Below, in pieces: positions 26,665 through 37,679 of a stretch of 64,000 bases of DNA. The position numbers were made by a program, and so were the translations under genes. The DNA comes from Voacanga thouarsii (Eukaryota; Streptophyta; Magnoliopsida; Gentianales; Apocynaceae), in contig JANUWF010002353.1 in the NCBI GenBank assembly GCA_026120185.1, forward strand, positions 62,001-126,000. The letters run 5' to 3'. Under the pieces are notes generated by a model, which saw only the letters and a list, made by a program, of their open reading frames with translations, searched no databases and was not told where the DNA came from. Position 1 is the stretch's first letter, and the number at the start of each line of letters is the position of its first letter.

Positions 26665-28285
26665 TCACTTCAAGAAATAAACAAGCTCACCAATGACACA
26701 GATGACGAGAAACGCTGAAAGGAAGAGTTTTACAGGTCGATTGTATTGCATATGATACTGAGACCTTTGAAGTTGTCTCTGAATGGCACCATACCAACCA
26801 TAGAGTTGCTTGTCATAACACTCATCACAACCCTCCAGGCAACTCTTACTCCCTTCATAGCATGAGTTAATGCCCTAAGGAAAATAATTCCATCATGTTA
26901 AAGGAGTGAAATATGAAAAGAAAATCCATTTAATGCTGTAATATTGCTGCAGAAGTAATTTAGATAAGGTACCCACTCTAGCCAATGGCTGAGATTGAGG
27001 TAATGCCATATCAACTTCTGAGTGTCGATCTGTAAGCTTTAATTTCCTGTAACCATTCTTTGACCATTTCAACTTAGCTGCAGATTCCATGGTATTTAAA
27101 AACCCAGAAACACTTGGTATCTTCCGTGGCAGTGGATTGACTTCAATGTTGGAAGAAGTTGGAGGAAAATCATCATCTGCAACTGCAATCTTCCATGCAC
27201 CAATATCAGCACTAGCACTAGCTGTTCTTCGGTGACCAGGCAACGTCTCCTCCTTAGCCTCCAGTTGGCAGCACTCCACAGACTGAGAAGAATTCCTTGT
27301 ACATGTAGGCTCAGCCTCCCCTGACTTAGCCATATGCGGCTCCCTCCCATGAAGTTTCCAAGAGGCTTTATCTCCAGAAGAGGATGTCGATGGAGCAGAA
27401 AGAAACATAACAAGCTCATCACGTTCTCCCTTGTCCAAGCTTACCCATGGCAATGGTGACTGTCCCTGTGAAACAGCTGACTCAGTTAACGAGGTCTCAA
27501 CCTTTGAAATCTGACTTCCGATGGCAGAGATGAATTCACGATGTCTGTCCTTTGCATCATCAGCTGCACTATTGACATAGCTTGAATTAACTGCTCGTTC
27601 AAATTCCTCCAACTGCAAGCATTTTGCATCCCAACTTTCAAATAGAGAACTCGTTTTTATGTTTTAAGAAGAACAAATTCAGCAATTCACAAGAGCCTAT
27701 GCAAGATGAAGCTAATATTCTTTACTCTACTTAGTAAATCCTAGGTCCACCCGTTCAGAACCGGCTCATAAATTGTAATAAATTCTTTTCTCTTCAGTTT
27801 CTTTCATAGTTTGCTCAGCCTAAAGTCACAACTCCGTACATGAATTCATTCTTCTATAGCATACAAAATGTAACAAAATCATAAAACCGTAGTAGGGGCT
27901 CTGGGTGAAGCAGTGCTAACCTGCCATTTGGCTGTGCCAAGAGCCATATTAAGGTCTCTATGAAGCTCGTCCGAATTCCAGAGGCCCAAAGAATCCTTCA
28001 TTGAGTGAACCCATGTCCGATAAGTAGATTCCATCCTACGAAACATCATACAGGATCCAAACCAAAACGACCCCATTAACACAAAATAATGAAACAAAAT
28101 CGTGTTAAATAAAACTTACAAGAAAACACATAAAAATGCGAAATTTCAACAACCCATCATTAACAAAATTCAAGAAATAACATAAAACTATAAGAAAATT
28201 TCTTATACCTGTCGGTGGATTCCTGGACCTCCTCAGCCGCAGAAAAGAATGGATCTTTTTCCCACCTATCAAAACGCGAAGCCAT
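26665..28285 (-). CDS. Syntaxin-6 N-terminal-domain SNARE-like protein
   Basis: Four exons on the minus strand: 28209-28285, 27921-28035, 26977-27612 and 26665-26874. The joined product is 345 aa. It starts MASRFDRWEKDPFFSAAEEV and reads through MESTYRTWVHSM, SDELHRDLNMALGTAKWQ and LEEFERAV. This is the syntaxin-6 N-terminal three-helix domain (about residues 8-100), as in the Arabidopsis proteins annotated syntaxin/t-SNARE family (At1g27700, At2g18860 type). A Ser-rich linker with GHRRTASASADIGAWKIA follows, then CDECYDKQLYGWYGAIQRQ and a C-terminal hydrophobic anchor (RPVKLFLSAFLVICVI). No full SNARE motif is seen, so it is probably a trafficking regulator on the TGN/Golgi. The stop used here (26665) reads through a GTGAGC donor at 26690, so the last few residues may differ. 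Confidence 0.85.
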
Positions 28286-31200
28286 ACCTATTTCTGTATC
28301 TATAAATCTACAATCTTTTGCTTCTAATCCGAAAACAAATAACAACCAGATTCTCTGGCACAAGAAAGAATAAAAAATGAACTATAAGTGAGGGAAAAAT
28401 CCCGGCACAATCCCAGAACGGAAAGTGAAATCCCAGATCTATAAATTATCTAGCTTTGAATCGAAGGTGGAAATTTTCCAATCCCATAATGAAACAAAAA
28501 ATGCGATAATCTATGTATTCGCTTCGATGAAACTCAGAATGCGGTGTCAATTCCGGTGATTTTTTTGACGCGGGTAGGAGGGGAGGATGCAGATTAAAAT
28601 TTTCGCAGCGCGTGAAGAAATGGGGAGACCTTTTCCAGGTAGGCGGATAGTTGTTATCGTCGTAGTGCCTGGCTGAACATAACGGTGTCGTTCACATTTT
28701 ATTAGGTGTGCGGTCAAAATGAGTGTGCAATTAAATGAGAATCTCCAAGCTTCTTGACATTTGTTTTGCCACTTTTTCACAGACTTTTATTTTTTATTTT
28801 TTTATATTTATTTATATTTATCAGAAGGTTCCATGACTTGTTCCTAAATATGTGGATTGTTCCTAAATATTTTTTATACTAGGCACGTAGAATTATAATA
28901 TTTTAAATTATGAATTAGATATATATATTTATTTATTGAATTAATTTTGTATAATTAAAATTCTCAAAAAATGCAAACAATAGCTAAACTAAAATAAGCC
29001 TTTTATGAGTTTAAACTATGTTGATTATGTTCAGTAAAAAAAAAAAGTAAGAAAATAGAACTATTTTTTCCTATTTGTGTGTTTGGACAGAGATGGAAAG
29101 AACGACCATTATTGTGATTTTACATAAATAACCTTTTGAATTCATTTAAAAAATTCCAAAATTGCCCATGACTCCGAAATTCCCCTAAAAAAAAAGAAAA
29201 AAATTCCAGATTTGTTTGCCCAACAGTAGGTTCGCTGTATGGACCCTTGGGCCCCAGTAAAATATAGGCAGTGAAGGGGTCCACATATCTTTTTCCATTT
29301 TTTTGTCTCCCATTTTGTGCTAGTCTAAGTGTAAAACTATTGTTGTCAAAATCGTTCCTTCAAACTTGGACGTGGAAATCAAAGTTTGTACGGTTTTAGT
29401 CAACCACCTTGTTTAATAATAGTATATATAAATAAATAAGAATTTATTTAAAATAAATTTTATAAAAATTATTAAATATAAAATTATATAAAATTTAAAA
29501 AGAAAAAATATGATATGTTATGAGTAAATAATAATTTTTAAAAAATAAAAAATATATAAAATAATAATATATTAAAATTTTTAATTTATAATAAAATTAA
29601 AAAATTACTTTCCACATAAAGCCTAAATTAATTCACTATTTCAGCATATAGTGTACTTCGTTGGCATTACAGTATATACACATTTCTTTTTCTGGTTGAT
29701 CTAAATCAATTCACAGTACTAGTAAAATTTTTGTAGGGTTCTTGATATGTGTAATTATTTGGAGAAATCTCCCAATTCACTGAGAGATCCAAAATCCTTA
29801 TCTTGTTGTATCTCTGATCTGCAAATTGTCGCTCATCTCCATATCTTGGATTTAGGAGGGAATCCCGAAGGCGAACCTCCCCCACCCGAGCGTCGAGGCC
29901 CCACGTCCGGGTGAGATGTAAATCGGGATATGCACCAGTGGTAGGTACCTGAGGGAGAGGACCTGCGAGCAATCCCCAGGTGAGAATCGAACCCATCTCC
30001 ATATCTGCCTGATAGAGACAGGTGCATATAATGTCTGAATGTTTATGTACTTGTTGCTTTTTCCTTTGTTGACAAATTTTTTGATTTTTTTAAGAGATAA
30101 TGTCGATCTTGTCCAAATTGGTAATGTTAGATTACGGATATCTATAGTGATACATATTAGTTATGTATATATTTAAAGTATATATATTTCTTGACAAGTT
30201 TTATTTATTTTCCTAAGAGATAATATTTAGCTTTGTCCAAATTGACAATAGTAAGATTATGTATATCTTTAAGAAATAAATAAGTAATATTAACTATTAT
30301 TATAATCAAAAATTAAATTAAACTCAAATCACAATCCATAATAAATCACAATCAAACAAATACTTTAATTCGTTTGATTGTCAAGAAAAATAAAGTGGGA
30401 AAGTAACCATTATCCTCTTATTTAAAATTTAGCGTCTAATTCACTATTTATGATCTGAAAAAAAAAAAAAAAAAGGTCTAATCCCTCATATCTGGAAAAT
30501 ATAGTTTGGGAAAGTAATCTGATTACTTAGATCTAAGAAATAAATGCAAAATGCTGGAAATATGAATCCTTTTTGAGATGTGGAATTGTGATTTATTTTC
30601 CAATGATTTTAATAATTAAAGATAAATAATTTTTTTTTAACTAAAGATAAAAAATTTCTAATGATTCTCACGTTCTTCTTTACTAAAGAAACTATTCGAG
30701 AAGAGATAAAACTGAAACATTAAACTAAAAATTAAAGAAACTATACGAGAAGAGACAAATGAGAGAATCACTTAAATTCAATTGATTGATTCTATTCGTT
30801 TACATAAGAACTCGTATTTATAAAGGTTTAGATATATCATCTAAAGGATAAAAAATGAATATAATAAATACAATCTTTATATTATCTATTAATAATATTA
30901 GAAAAACGAGCAGTCACATCTATATATCTTCAAAATAAATGGATAATTTTAAGAAAATAAATAATCACTTATTATTTTCATAACACTTTCTATTATATTT
31001 TCTACACATTAGTTTGGGTAGACTTTATATATTTGTTGACAAATTTTTGGATTTTTTTTTAAGAAATAATGTTTAGTCTTGTCCAAATTGACAATGTTAG
31101 GATGCCCCATATCTATTGGTGATACATATTAGTTATCTATTTCTTTATTGGATAGATCTATCTATTTTTTCAATTTTAGTAGATTTTATTGACAAGCTTT

Positions 31201-31453
31201 TTTATTTTTTTTAAGAGTTTATGTTTAGTCTTATTCAAATTGTCAATGGTAGAATTATGCATATCTAATATTAATTAATATGAGACAATATTTGAACTAG
31301 TGAATACTAATGCAAAAGTCTAAACCAAAGTCCATGTCATATTAAGTAATCCATAGTTTTTGGAGGGGGCAGGATTATGCGTATGTATAGGTGATACCAG
31401 ATACTTATCTATTTCTTTACTTAGTATATTTAGTCTTGTCCAAATTAACAATT
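28286..31453. other. AT-rich intergenic DNA with old repeats
   Basis: No gene is supported. It contains a SINE-like copy on the minus strand (29830-30020), very AT-rich sequence at 29400-29620, and the degenerate repeat series at 30060-31500. Confidence 0.6.
29830..30020 (-). repeat. SINE-like repeat, family A copy 1
   Basis: On the minus strand GGGTTCGATTCTCACCTGGG carries a Pol III B-box. It is followed by CTACCACTGGTGCATATCC, GATTTACATCTCAC, CCTCGACGCTCGGG and TCCCTCCTAAATCCAAG. The same string of blocks in the same order occurs on the plus strand at 57815-57972, so this is a dispersed family. Confidence 0.6.
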
Positions 31454-31500
31454 TTAGAATTATATATATCTATAAAAAGTATAAATAAGTATGAGGACCA
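30060..31500 (+). repeat. Series of five degenerate ~100-bp repeats
   Basis: The core TTTAGTCTTGTCCAAATTGA, preceded by TTGACAA and a T-run and followed by CAATGTTAG and ATATCT, recurs near 30110, 30232, 31078, 31230 and 31432. Spacing is irregular and copies are diverged. The last copy leads directly into the first unit of the 31.45-kb triplication. Confidence 0.6.
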
Positions 31501-31775
31501 AATTAGTAGTTAACTATTATTATTAGTATTATTATAATCATCAAGCAAGAATCACCGTAGTAAATCACCACCACTCTGCCGGGTGTAAAGTGAAACTCTA
31601 CACCGAACCCATGCAAGCATTGCCAAAAATGACACAGTCGTATTACGGTGTGGTTGTTGAACTTTTATAGAGAACACAGAGACAATATTTCTTGCTTTTT
31701 GATTGTTGAACTTTCACAGAGATCACAGAGACAGCGTTTCTTGCTGTTTCTTGCTTTTCTCTACGGTTTACTCCT

Positions 31776-31783
31776 TATATAAA
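31776..31783 (+). promoter_or_regulatory. TATA box of small ORF copy 1
   Basis: TATATAAA, 54 bp ahead of the ATG at 31830. The same box and spacing occur in copy 2 (32354-32361) and copy 3 (32941-32948). Confidence 0.55.
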
Positions 31784-31829
31784 CACTTGGTATGCTTTCA
31801 ATTCAGATATAGCTTGAAAGACGAGAGAG

Positions 31830-31973
31830 ATGGAGAAACCCTTTATCCATGAGGTGATGGAGCGGGAGGAGGATCAACCGAAAAATCCTATAAGGGAAAA
31901 GAGATACAACTTGTCCTTCCTCTCCATAAAGAGCACACCGAGTACTCCAAACATGTGCGCATTTTCATTTTGA
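31830..31973 (+). CDS. Small hypothetical protein, 47 aa, tandem copy 1
   Basis: The ORF starts in a favourable context (GAGAGAGATGG, G at -3 and +4). It encodes a charged peptide beginning MEKPFIHEVMEREEDQPKNP, then IREKRYNLSFLSIKSTPSTP and NMCAFSF. The first half is acidic, the second half basic and Ser/Thr-Pro-rich; no signal peptide or membrane segment is seen. I do not recognise the family. A TATATAAA box lies 54 bp upstream, which would leave a 5' UTR of only about 20 nt. It could be a complete micropeptide or exon 1 of a longer gene (a GTGCGC donor is possible inside AACATGTGCGC). The minus strand of the unit also has an open, hydrophobic frame (YILLGIAMFILLILEKQ), an alternative reading. 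Confidence 0.4.
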   Translation: MEKPFIHEVMEREEDQPKNPIREKRYNLSFLSIKSTPSTPNMCAFSF

Positions 31974-32407
31974 TTCTGTTTCTCCAAAATAAGCAGTATA
32001 AACATTGCAATACCCAAAAGAATGTAGGCATAGAAAAATGTTAGAATTATATATATCTATAAAAAGTATAAATAAGTATGAAGACCAAATTGGTAGTTAA
32101 CTGTTATTATTAGTATTATTATAATCATCAAGCAAGAATCACCATAGTAAATCACCACCACTCTGCCGGGTGTAAAGTGAAACTCTACACCGTACCCATG
32201 CAAGCATTGCCAAAAATGGTACAGTCGTATTACGGTGTGGTTGTTGAACTTTTATAGAGAACACAGAGACAACGTTTCTTGCTTTTTGGTTGTTGAACTT
32301 TTACAGAGATCACAGAGACAGCGTTTCTTGCTTTTTCTCTACGGTTTACTCCTTATATAAACACTTGGTATGCTTTCAATTCAGATATAGCTTGAAAGAC
32401 GAGAGAG

Positions 32408-32470
32408 ATGGAGAAACCCTTTATCCGTGAGGTGATGGAGTGGGAGGAGGATCAACCGAAAATCCTTTAA
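32408..32470 (+). pseudogene. Small hypothetical protein, tandem copy 2, frameshifted
   Basis: Same start as copy 1 (MEKPFIREVMEWEEDQPK) with TATATAAA at 32354-32361. One A is missing from the A-run after CAACCG, so the frame changes to IL and stops at TAA 32468-32470 after 20 residues. The downstream peptide-coding sequence is otherwise preserved in the shifted frame. Position 12 is Trp instead of Arg. Confidence 0.45.
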
Positions 32471-32994
32471 GGGAAAAGAGATACAACTTGTCCTTCCTCT
32501 CCATAAAGAGCACACCGAGTACTCCAAACATGTGCGCATTTTCATTTTGATTATGTTTCTCCAAAATAAGCAGTATAAACATTGCAATACCCAAAAGAAT
32601 GTAGGCATAGAAAAATGTTAGAATTATATATATCTATAAAAAGTATAAATAAGTATGAAGACCAAATTAGTAGTTAACTGTTATTATTAGTATTATTATA
32701 ATCATCAAGCAAGAATCACCATAGTAAATCACCACCACTCTGCTGGGTGTAAAGTGAAACTCTACACCGTACCCATGCAAGCATTGCCAAAAATGGTACA
32801 GTCGTATTACGGTGTGGTTGTTGAACTTTTATAGAGAACACAGAGATAGCGTTTCTTGCTTTTTGGTTGTTGAACTTTCACAGAGATCATAGAGACCGCG
32901 TTTCTTGCTATTTCTTGCTTTTTCTCTACGGTTTACTCCTTATATAAACACTTGGTATGCTTTCAATTCAGATATAGCTTGAAAGACGAGAGAG

Positions 32995-33138
32995 ATGGAG
33001 AAACCCTTTATCCGTGAGGTGATGGAGCGGGAGGAGGATCAACCGAAAAATCCTATAAGGGAAAAGAGATACAACTTGTCCTTCCTCTCCCCAAAGAGCA
33101 CACCGAGTACTCCAAACATGTGCGCATTTTCATTTTGA
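32995..33138 (+). CDS. Small hypothetical protein, 47 aa, tandem copy 3
   Basis: An intact 47-codon ORF differing from copy 1 by His7 to Arg and Ile33 to Pro (LSFLSPKSTPSTP). TATATAAA is at 32941-32948 with the same 54-bp spacing. Downstream, GCGCACATGAAAATGAATCA (about 33210) is the inverse of the ORF's own 3' end (TGTGCGCATTTTCATTTTGA), so the 3' side could fold back on the end of the reading frame. Confidence 0.4.
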   Translation: MEKPFIREVMEREEDQPKNPIREKRYNLSFLSPKSTPSTPNMCAFSF

Positions 33139-33309
33139 TTTTGTTTCTCCAAAATAAGCAGTATAAACATTACAATACCCAAAAGAATGTAGGCGTAGAA
33201 AAATCCTATAATGCGCACATGAAAATGAATCAAAATGAATTGTAATGTCTATAATTCAATTAACATTATAGGATTCAATGTTTTAATCCCTCTCCCCCCC
33301 CCCTCAGGT

Positions 33310-33495
33310 CTGAATAGTCAGGCGTAGCTCCGCTACCCATATGGCTTAAAGAAATTAACTTAAATCATTATTTCTTTCATATATTTTATGTCAAATTTTA
33401 CCGAATAGTCAAGCGAGCTGTGGTATCCATATGGCTGCAAGAAATTAACTTAAAACCATTATTTCTTTTATACATTTTATGTCGAAGTTTATTTC
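33310..33495 (+). repeat. 92-bp diverged tandem duplication
   Basis: GAATAGTCAGGCG-AGCT at 33310 and GAATAGTCAAGCGAGCT at 33403, each followed by CCATATGGCT, AAGAAATTAACTTAAA and CATTATTTCTTT. Confidence 0.75.
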
Positions 33496-34695
33496 TTTCG
33501 TACGTTTCATAAGCTGGTAACAAAATAGATTCATTTGGTTAATTAGTCAGTGTGAGCCCATCGACTTCTCTTTTTTCATGGGCGTATTAGACTGTGGCTT
33601 TTTTTTTTTTTAATTAGTGGGTTAAGATCCATAAGGCTAAAACAGTTAAGTATTATAAGTTGAGGGGCTAAGTGCAATTATTTAATTAGGGGGCTTTTAT
33701 TAACTTTTTCATTATAGGCTCAGACATGTTTTGAATGGTTACTTTGTTTTTGAAGCTATTCTAGAAGAGGAGAAGAGTGAAGAGAAGGGAGAATTTGAGA
33801 AGGGAGTTGAGCATTTCTTCTTGTGTTTTATGGTGTTTGTAACTTATGATTGGGATAAATTGTTCTTGAATCGAAGTTAGAGTGTTAAATTTCTAAATTA
33901 GAAAAAATTAATTAGAGGATTAATTGTGTTATTTGGGTTTTAATTAAAGGTGAACAAGTGTTTGGAGGCTTGAGTGGAAATTTTAGGAGGTTCCAGAGGT
34001 TGAATTCAATAGGTAAGGAAATTGGGTTTTCCTGTATTTAGTATTGGTTACTGTTTTCTTTAAAACTAATGATATCTCTTGATTTCTTTATGAAAGTGGT
34101 ATTTTGATTATATGAAAATGGCATTGAACATGATATGTTAATTGTTATTTCTGTCCAATGGTTATGTTCGTTGAAAGTTATGAGTTTAAGCTAAGTTTTA
34201 TACCTATGTGCTAATTTTTTGATTCATGTGATATTGAATGCTTGTAGGTTTCGTTTTGGTAGGGAATTCCCCAACTTTATAAGTTATAAGGCTCTACTAG
34301 GGGGATACAATATCTAGGATAAGCTAATGTCCTTCTTCCAATGGGATATAATAATTGAAAGACTGATCAGTTAAGCCAAATCAAATCCCCAGGCATGAAT
34401 CATCTTCGTGAATTAAGTTTTGTTTAAGCATGTTTAAGTATGTATACATGATTTTTAGTGTACAAAACGGTTTTTTTTTATTATTAAAGTGGGTGACAAA
34501 AACTATATTTTTTGTCTGAAAAGTTACAAGTTGGATTTTGGGTGTTCTGAAAATCGTGCCTACACATTCCAGAATACACTCGACGCTGGTATACTCTTAA
34601 CAGTTAAAATTTTTATGTATGTCAGCACCCAAATTTTATATCAACAGTTAAAATTTTGAATTAGGATTTTAGTCTAATTTAATTCTTTTGATAAT

Positions 34696-35030
34696 TACTC
34701 CCTTCATCCTATTTTATCTATCAATTCTAATCGATTCACAAATTTTAAGAAAAATAAAAATTTTTCGATTAATTAATCAATATTTTCTATTTTACTCTCA
34801 AAAAATCTCTCTCTTTATTCAGGAATAACCAAATTTTAAAATTTTATATGTTGTAAGTATATTTAATTTACTTCTATTTCCCACCAGAAGTGCACAAGTA
34901 CTTATTGAATTAAAGAGAGATATTTGTGAAAAAAATTATAATTAATATAGTCTTAATTTGTTAATGAGACAGATAAATTGAAACAAAAATCTTAATTAAA
35001 ATGGACAGATAAAAAGAAACGGGAAAGTAT
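34696..35030. mobile_element. Stowaway-like MITE
   Basis: The left end TA-CTCCCTTCATCCTATTTTAT is mirrored at the right by ACAGATAAAAAGAAACGGGA-AAGTA. TA flanks both sides, and there is no coding sequence inside. Confidence 0.7.
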
Positions 35031-35272
35031 AATAGTAATAGTTAAGTATTACATTAGTTGGTTCTCCATACCTATTTATTTCTTATAAATATGCATGCAT
35101 AATCCTATCATTGTCATTTTAGACAAGATTCTTATTTCCTGAAACATTTTTATTGACAGAAATTTTAAGGTGGATCGAGTTCACATGTGAGTTATACTAT
35201 AAGCAGTTATTCCACATGAAAAAATTTCCTTATTTATAGTCCCACATGAATCTGGTTTACACAAGAATCTCC

Positions 35273-35502
35273 TTATTTATAGTCCCAGACACTCACGGCG
35301 GCAATGACGAAAGCAACATTAGCGACCAAGAGAAACATGTTTGCATGTGCTTCTTCCTTTCCACAACATGCTGTACCAAAACTACAATACCAATAACTCC
35401 GAACGCAACGGAAAATACCAGTACAAGAACAACAGCATAAAACTTGTCCTCCGAACATCTCAGAAGACCAAACCATGGTATCTTTTCAACGAGGAATCTC
35501 AA
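35273..35502 (-). pseudogene. Degenerate membrane-protein-like ORF
   Basis: On the minus strand one frame reads LRCSEDKFYAVVLVLVFSVA with FGVIGIVVLVQHVVERKKHM, giving one strong hydrophobic segment of about 22 residues. The neighbouring frame then reads NMFLLVANVAFVIAAVSVWD to a stop at 35273. A single frameshift near 35330 would join the two into a protein with two hydrophobic segments. I do not recognise the family. Two copies of CTTATTTATAGTCCCA (35230 and 35271) lie at its 3' end. Confidence 0.3.
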
Positions 35503-37594
35503 ATATACGACATGTACTTAAGACCTTAGACAAAATTTAGTTAATATTTAGTCCTTGAAAATTACAAGTGACAAAAGCAAAGCAGAACCAAAATTAGCCA
35601 TTTATGTTTCATTTTTTTTAAAGGACAAAATATTTTAATTTACATCCAACTCTCATATTTTACCCATATTTTAAATATTTCAATCAACTCCTAGGTAACA
35701 GTCAACCTTCCGTTAATATTTAAAAATGTTACAATCAAATATGATTGAAATTAACTTCTGGAACGTAAGATTAATAGTTTTTTTTTTTTAAGTGTGATTA
35801 TGAAGGCTTTCAGAATTGATTATGAATTCGCTTGCTGGCATCAACTTCTCTCATCATCTTACAAGGTGGAAACACCAATTTATGCCCGTCAATTGGGCTC
35901 AGCCGGCCAGACCGGGCCAAACTTGGTCTATTCTGCCCAATAACATTTACCTAATGTTTTAAGAATCGAACCGAATGTCGAATAGAAAAATTTATTGATT
36001 CATGATTCAATAATCTAATCGTAATTAAATCATAATTGAATCGTAATCGAATTAGTAATATTATAATTTAAAAATTAAAAATATAATTATTTTTAAAAAT
36101 AAATTTAACCGATAATATGATATAATTCAAATCCATAAAGATATAAATAACAAAATTTAAAAAATTTGTGATATTTTTTCTATTACTATAAACTATTTAG
36201 TTCCTTTTTGTAACTTATTTCTTTTCTATAAATATATTATCTTATTTAATAAAAAAAAAAGAACGATTCAATTCGATTGAACCAATCGATTCAACTATTC
36301 ATCGATTGAACCGATCAATTCAAATTAATTTGTACAAAATAAGTCGACTTTTTAGAATTACAGTTCTAAAGAAAAAACTGGACCGATTCACGGTCCGGTT
36401 CAAAAACCAATGCATTTAGCCATATTAATTTAAGTACGTATTCAAAGGAGAAAGCTATCTAAGTTAAGTACAGAAAACACATCTATATAATATGTGACAG
36501 CATAATGAGAAAATATGCAATTATAATATAATATAATATATATATATATAGAAAGAGAGAGAGAGGGAGGTAAAAACCTTCCTAAATAGGAAAAAGAACA
36601 CCTTCATTGACCATTTAGAATTAATTTGATCCGTTTTTAATTATTGTTGCATGAAATTTCCTTTCTAAAAGAAACCATAATTTAATTCGTTTTGAAGATT
36701 ATATGGCACATCAAGCCGAGCACCCCCAACTTTCACCTTTTAAATCGAACCAAGATGGAATTTGGCGACACTCAAGCGAATTGTTTTGGAATTTCTGTTT
36801 CTGAGTTAAACCCGTTTAGACTAAGTTGCATGCATCGGTTAAAATATTCCTCAAGCTTAAGGTTGATTGTGGTTTGTAACTCCCAAACTACAAACACTTT
36901 CGACTGTAAGAATTAGCAAGATTTATAGACAAAAACCTATTCCGAGATGGGATAAACGACATTTGATGATCTATTCCAATTATTGCATTATGCTTGGATT
37001 TATTCAGAAGAAAAGATCACATTGCTTCAACAAGAAAAGGAACAACACAAAGAAACAGACCATGAATGCTATGCTGTGTCATACATTTGTAGTCTAATGA
37101 ATTAAGGCTAAGAAAGTAAAACATCCTCTAGTTTGATTATATTCACAAAATTGCAATGATTTTGTTGAGGGCACTAACTTCTATTGGTCTAATAAAAGAT
37201 AAGCAGAAAGTGCTCAAATTAAACACTAAATCCAAATTTAGCACCAAAAAAAAAACACTAAGTCCAAAAATCGGACAAATTAATGTGATATTGGCACAAT
37301 TTACACTTTTCGCATATAGTAATTAGTTACAAGGTTAGCAATGCCGTTGCATTTTGTCTGAAAGACTTGCCAAGGAGATGCAGAGAAAGACCTTAGACGG
37401 CATCCATGTCCAGAAGGGGAAGAAGAAGGAGAAGAGATAACAAGTGAAGGATCTTTAATGGCAAACAAAAATAACAAAGCATTCCTTGTCATCCCAAACC
37501 AACTTTTGTATATGGATTCTTACGTTGTCTGAATTGTAGTCTGAAATGGAATTTAGCTAGTCCCCACTAATTTTGACACTCAGATTCTGGTGAT

Positions 37595-37602
37595 TATATA
37601 AA
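37595..37602 (+). promoter_or_regulatory. TATA box of the subtilase gene
   Basis: TATATAAA, 85 bp before the ATG at 37680, implying a 5' UTR of about 50 nt. Confidence 0.65.
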
Positions 37603-37679
37603 GGCAACCACTAGAAAGATAGCCAATCGGTCATCAACAACTAGCCATTTTGTCTTAGCTAATTCTAATTTCAGACATC

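Larger units (their letters stand above)
31454..33215 (+). repeat. Tandem triplication of a ~580-bp gene-like unit
   Basis: Three head-to-tail units begin with TTAGAATTATATATATCTAT at 31454, 32041 and 32618 (unit lengths about 587, 577 and 595). Each holds the same features in order: an AT-rich leader, CTCTGCCGGGTGTAAAGTG, a twice-repeated block TTGTTGAAC...CACAGAGA, a TATATAAA box and a small ORF exactly 54 bp from the box start. Units differ at only scattered positions, so the duplications are recent. Confidence 0.9.
33216..37594. other. Intergenic DNA before the subtilase gene
   Basis: No confident gene. It contains a C-run, a 92-bp tandem duplication (33310-33495), sequence at 33700-34560 with a low-confidence resemblance to LTR leader DNA, a Stowaway-type MITE (34696-35030), and a degenerate membrane-protein-like ORF (35273-35502, minus). 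Confidence 0.5.

Noticed and set aside
26893..28363. First thought of as SYP61 (syntaxin of plants 61)
   Set aside because: The start, the GHRRTASASADIGAWKIA block and the lack of a Qc-SNARE motif fit the At1g27700-type proteins, not SYP61.
31454..33215. CRISPR-like or phage-like array
   Set aside because: Units of ~580 bp with no short spacers in a plant nuclear context; it is an ordinary tandem gene duplication.
33700..34560. LTR retrotransposon leader
   Set aside because: General look only: no TG...CA ends, primer-binding site or gag/pol sequence could be shown.
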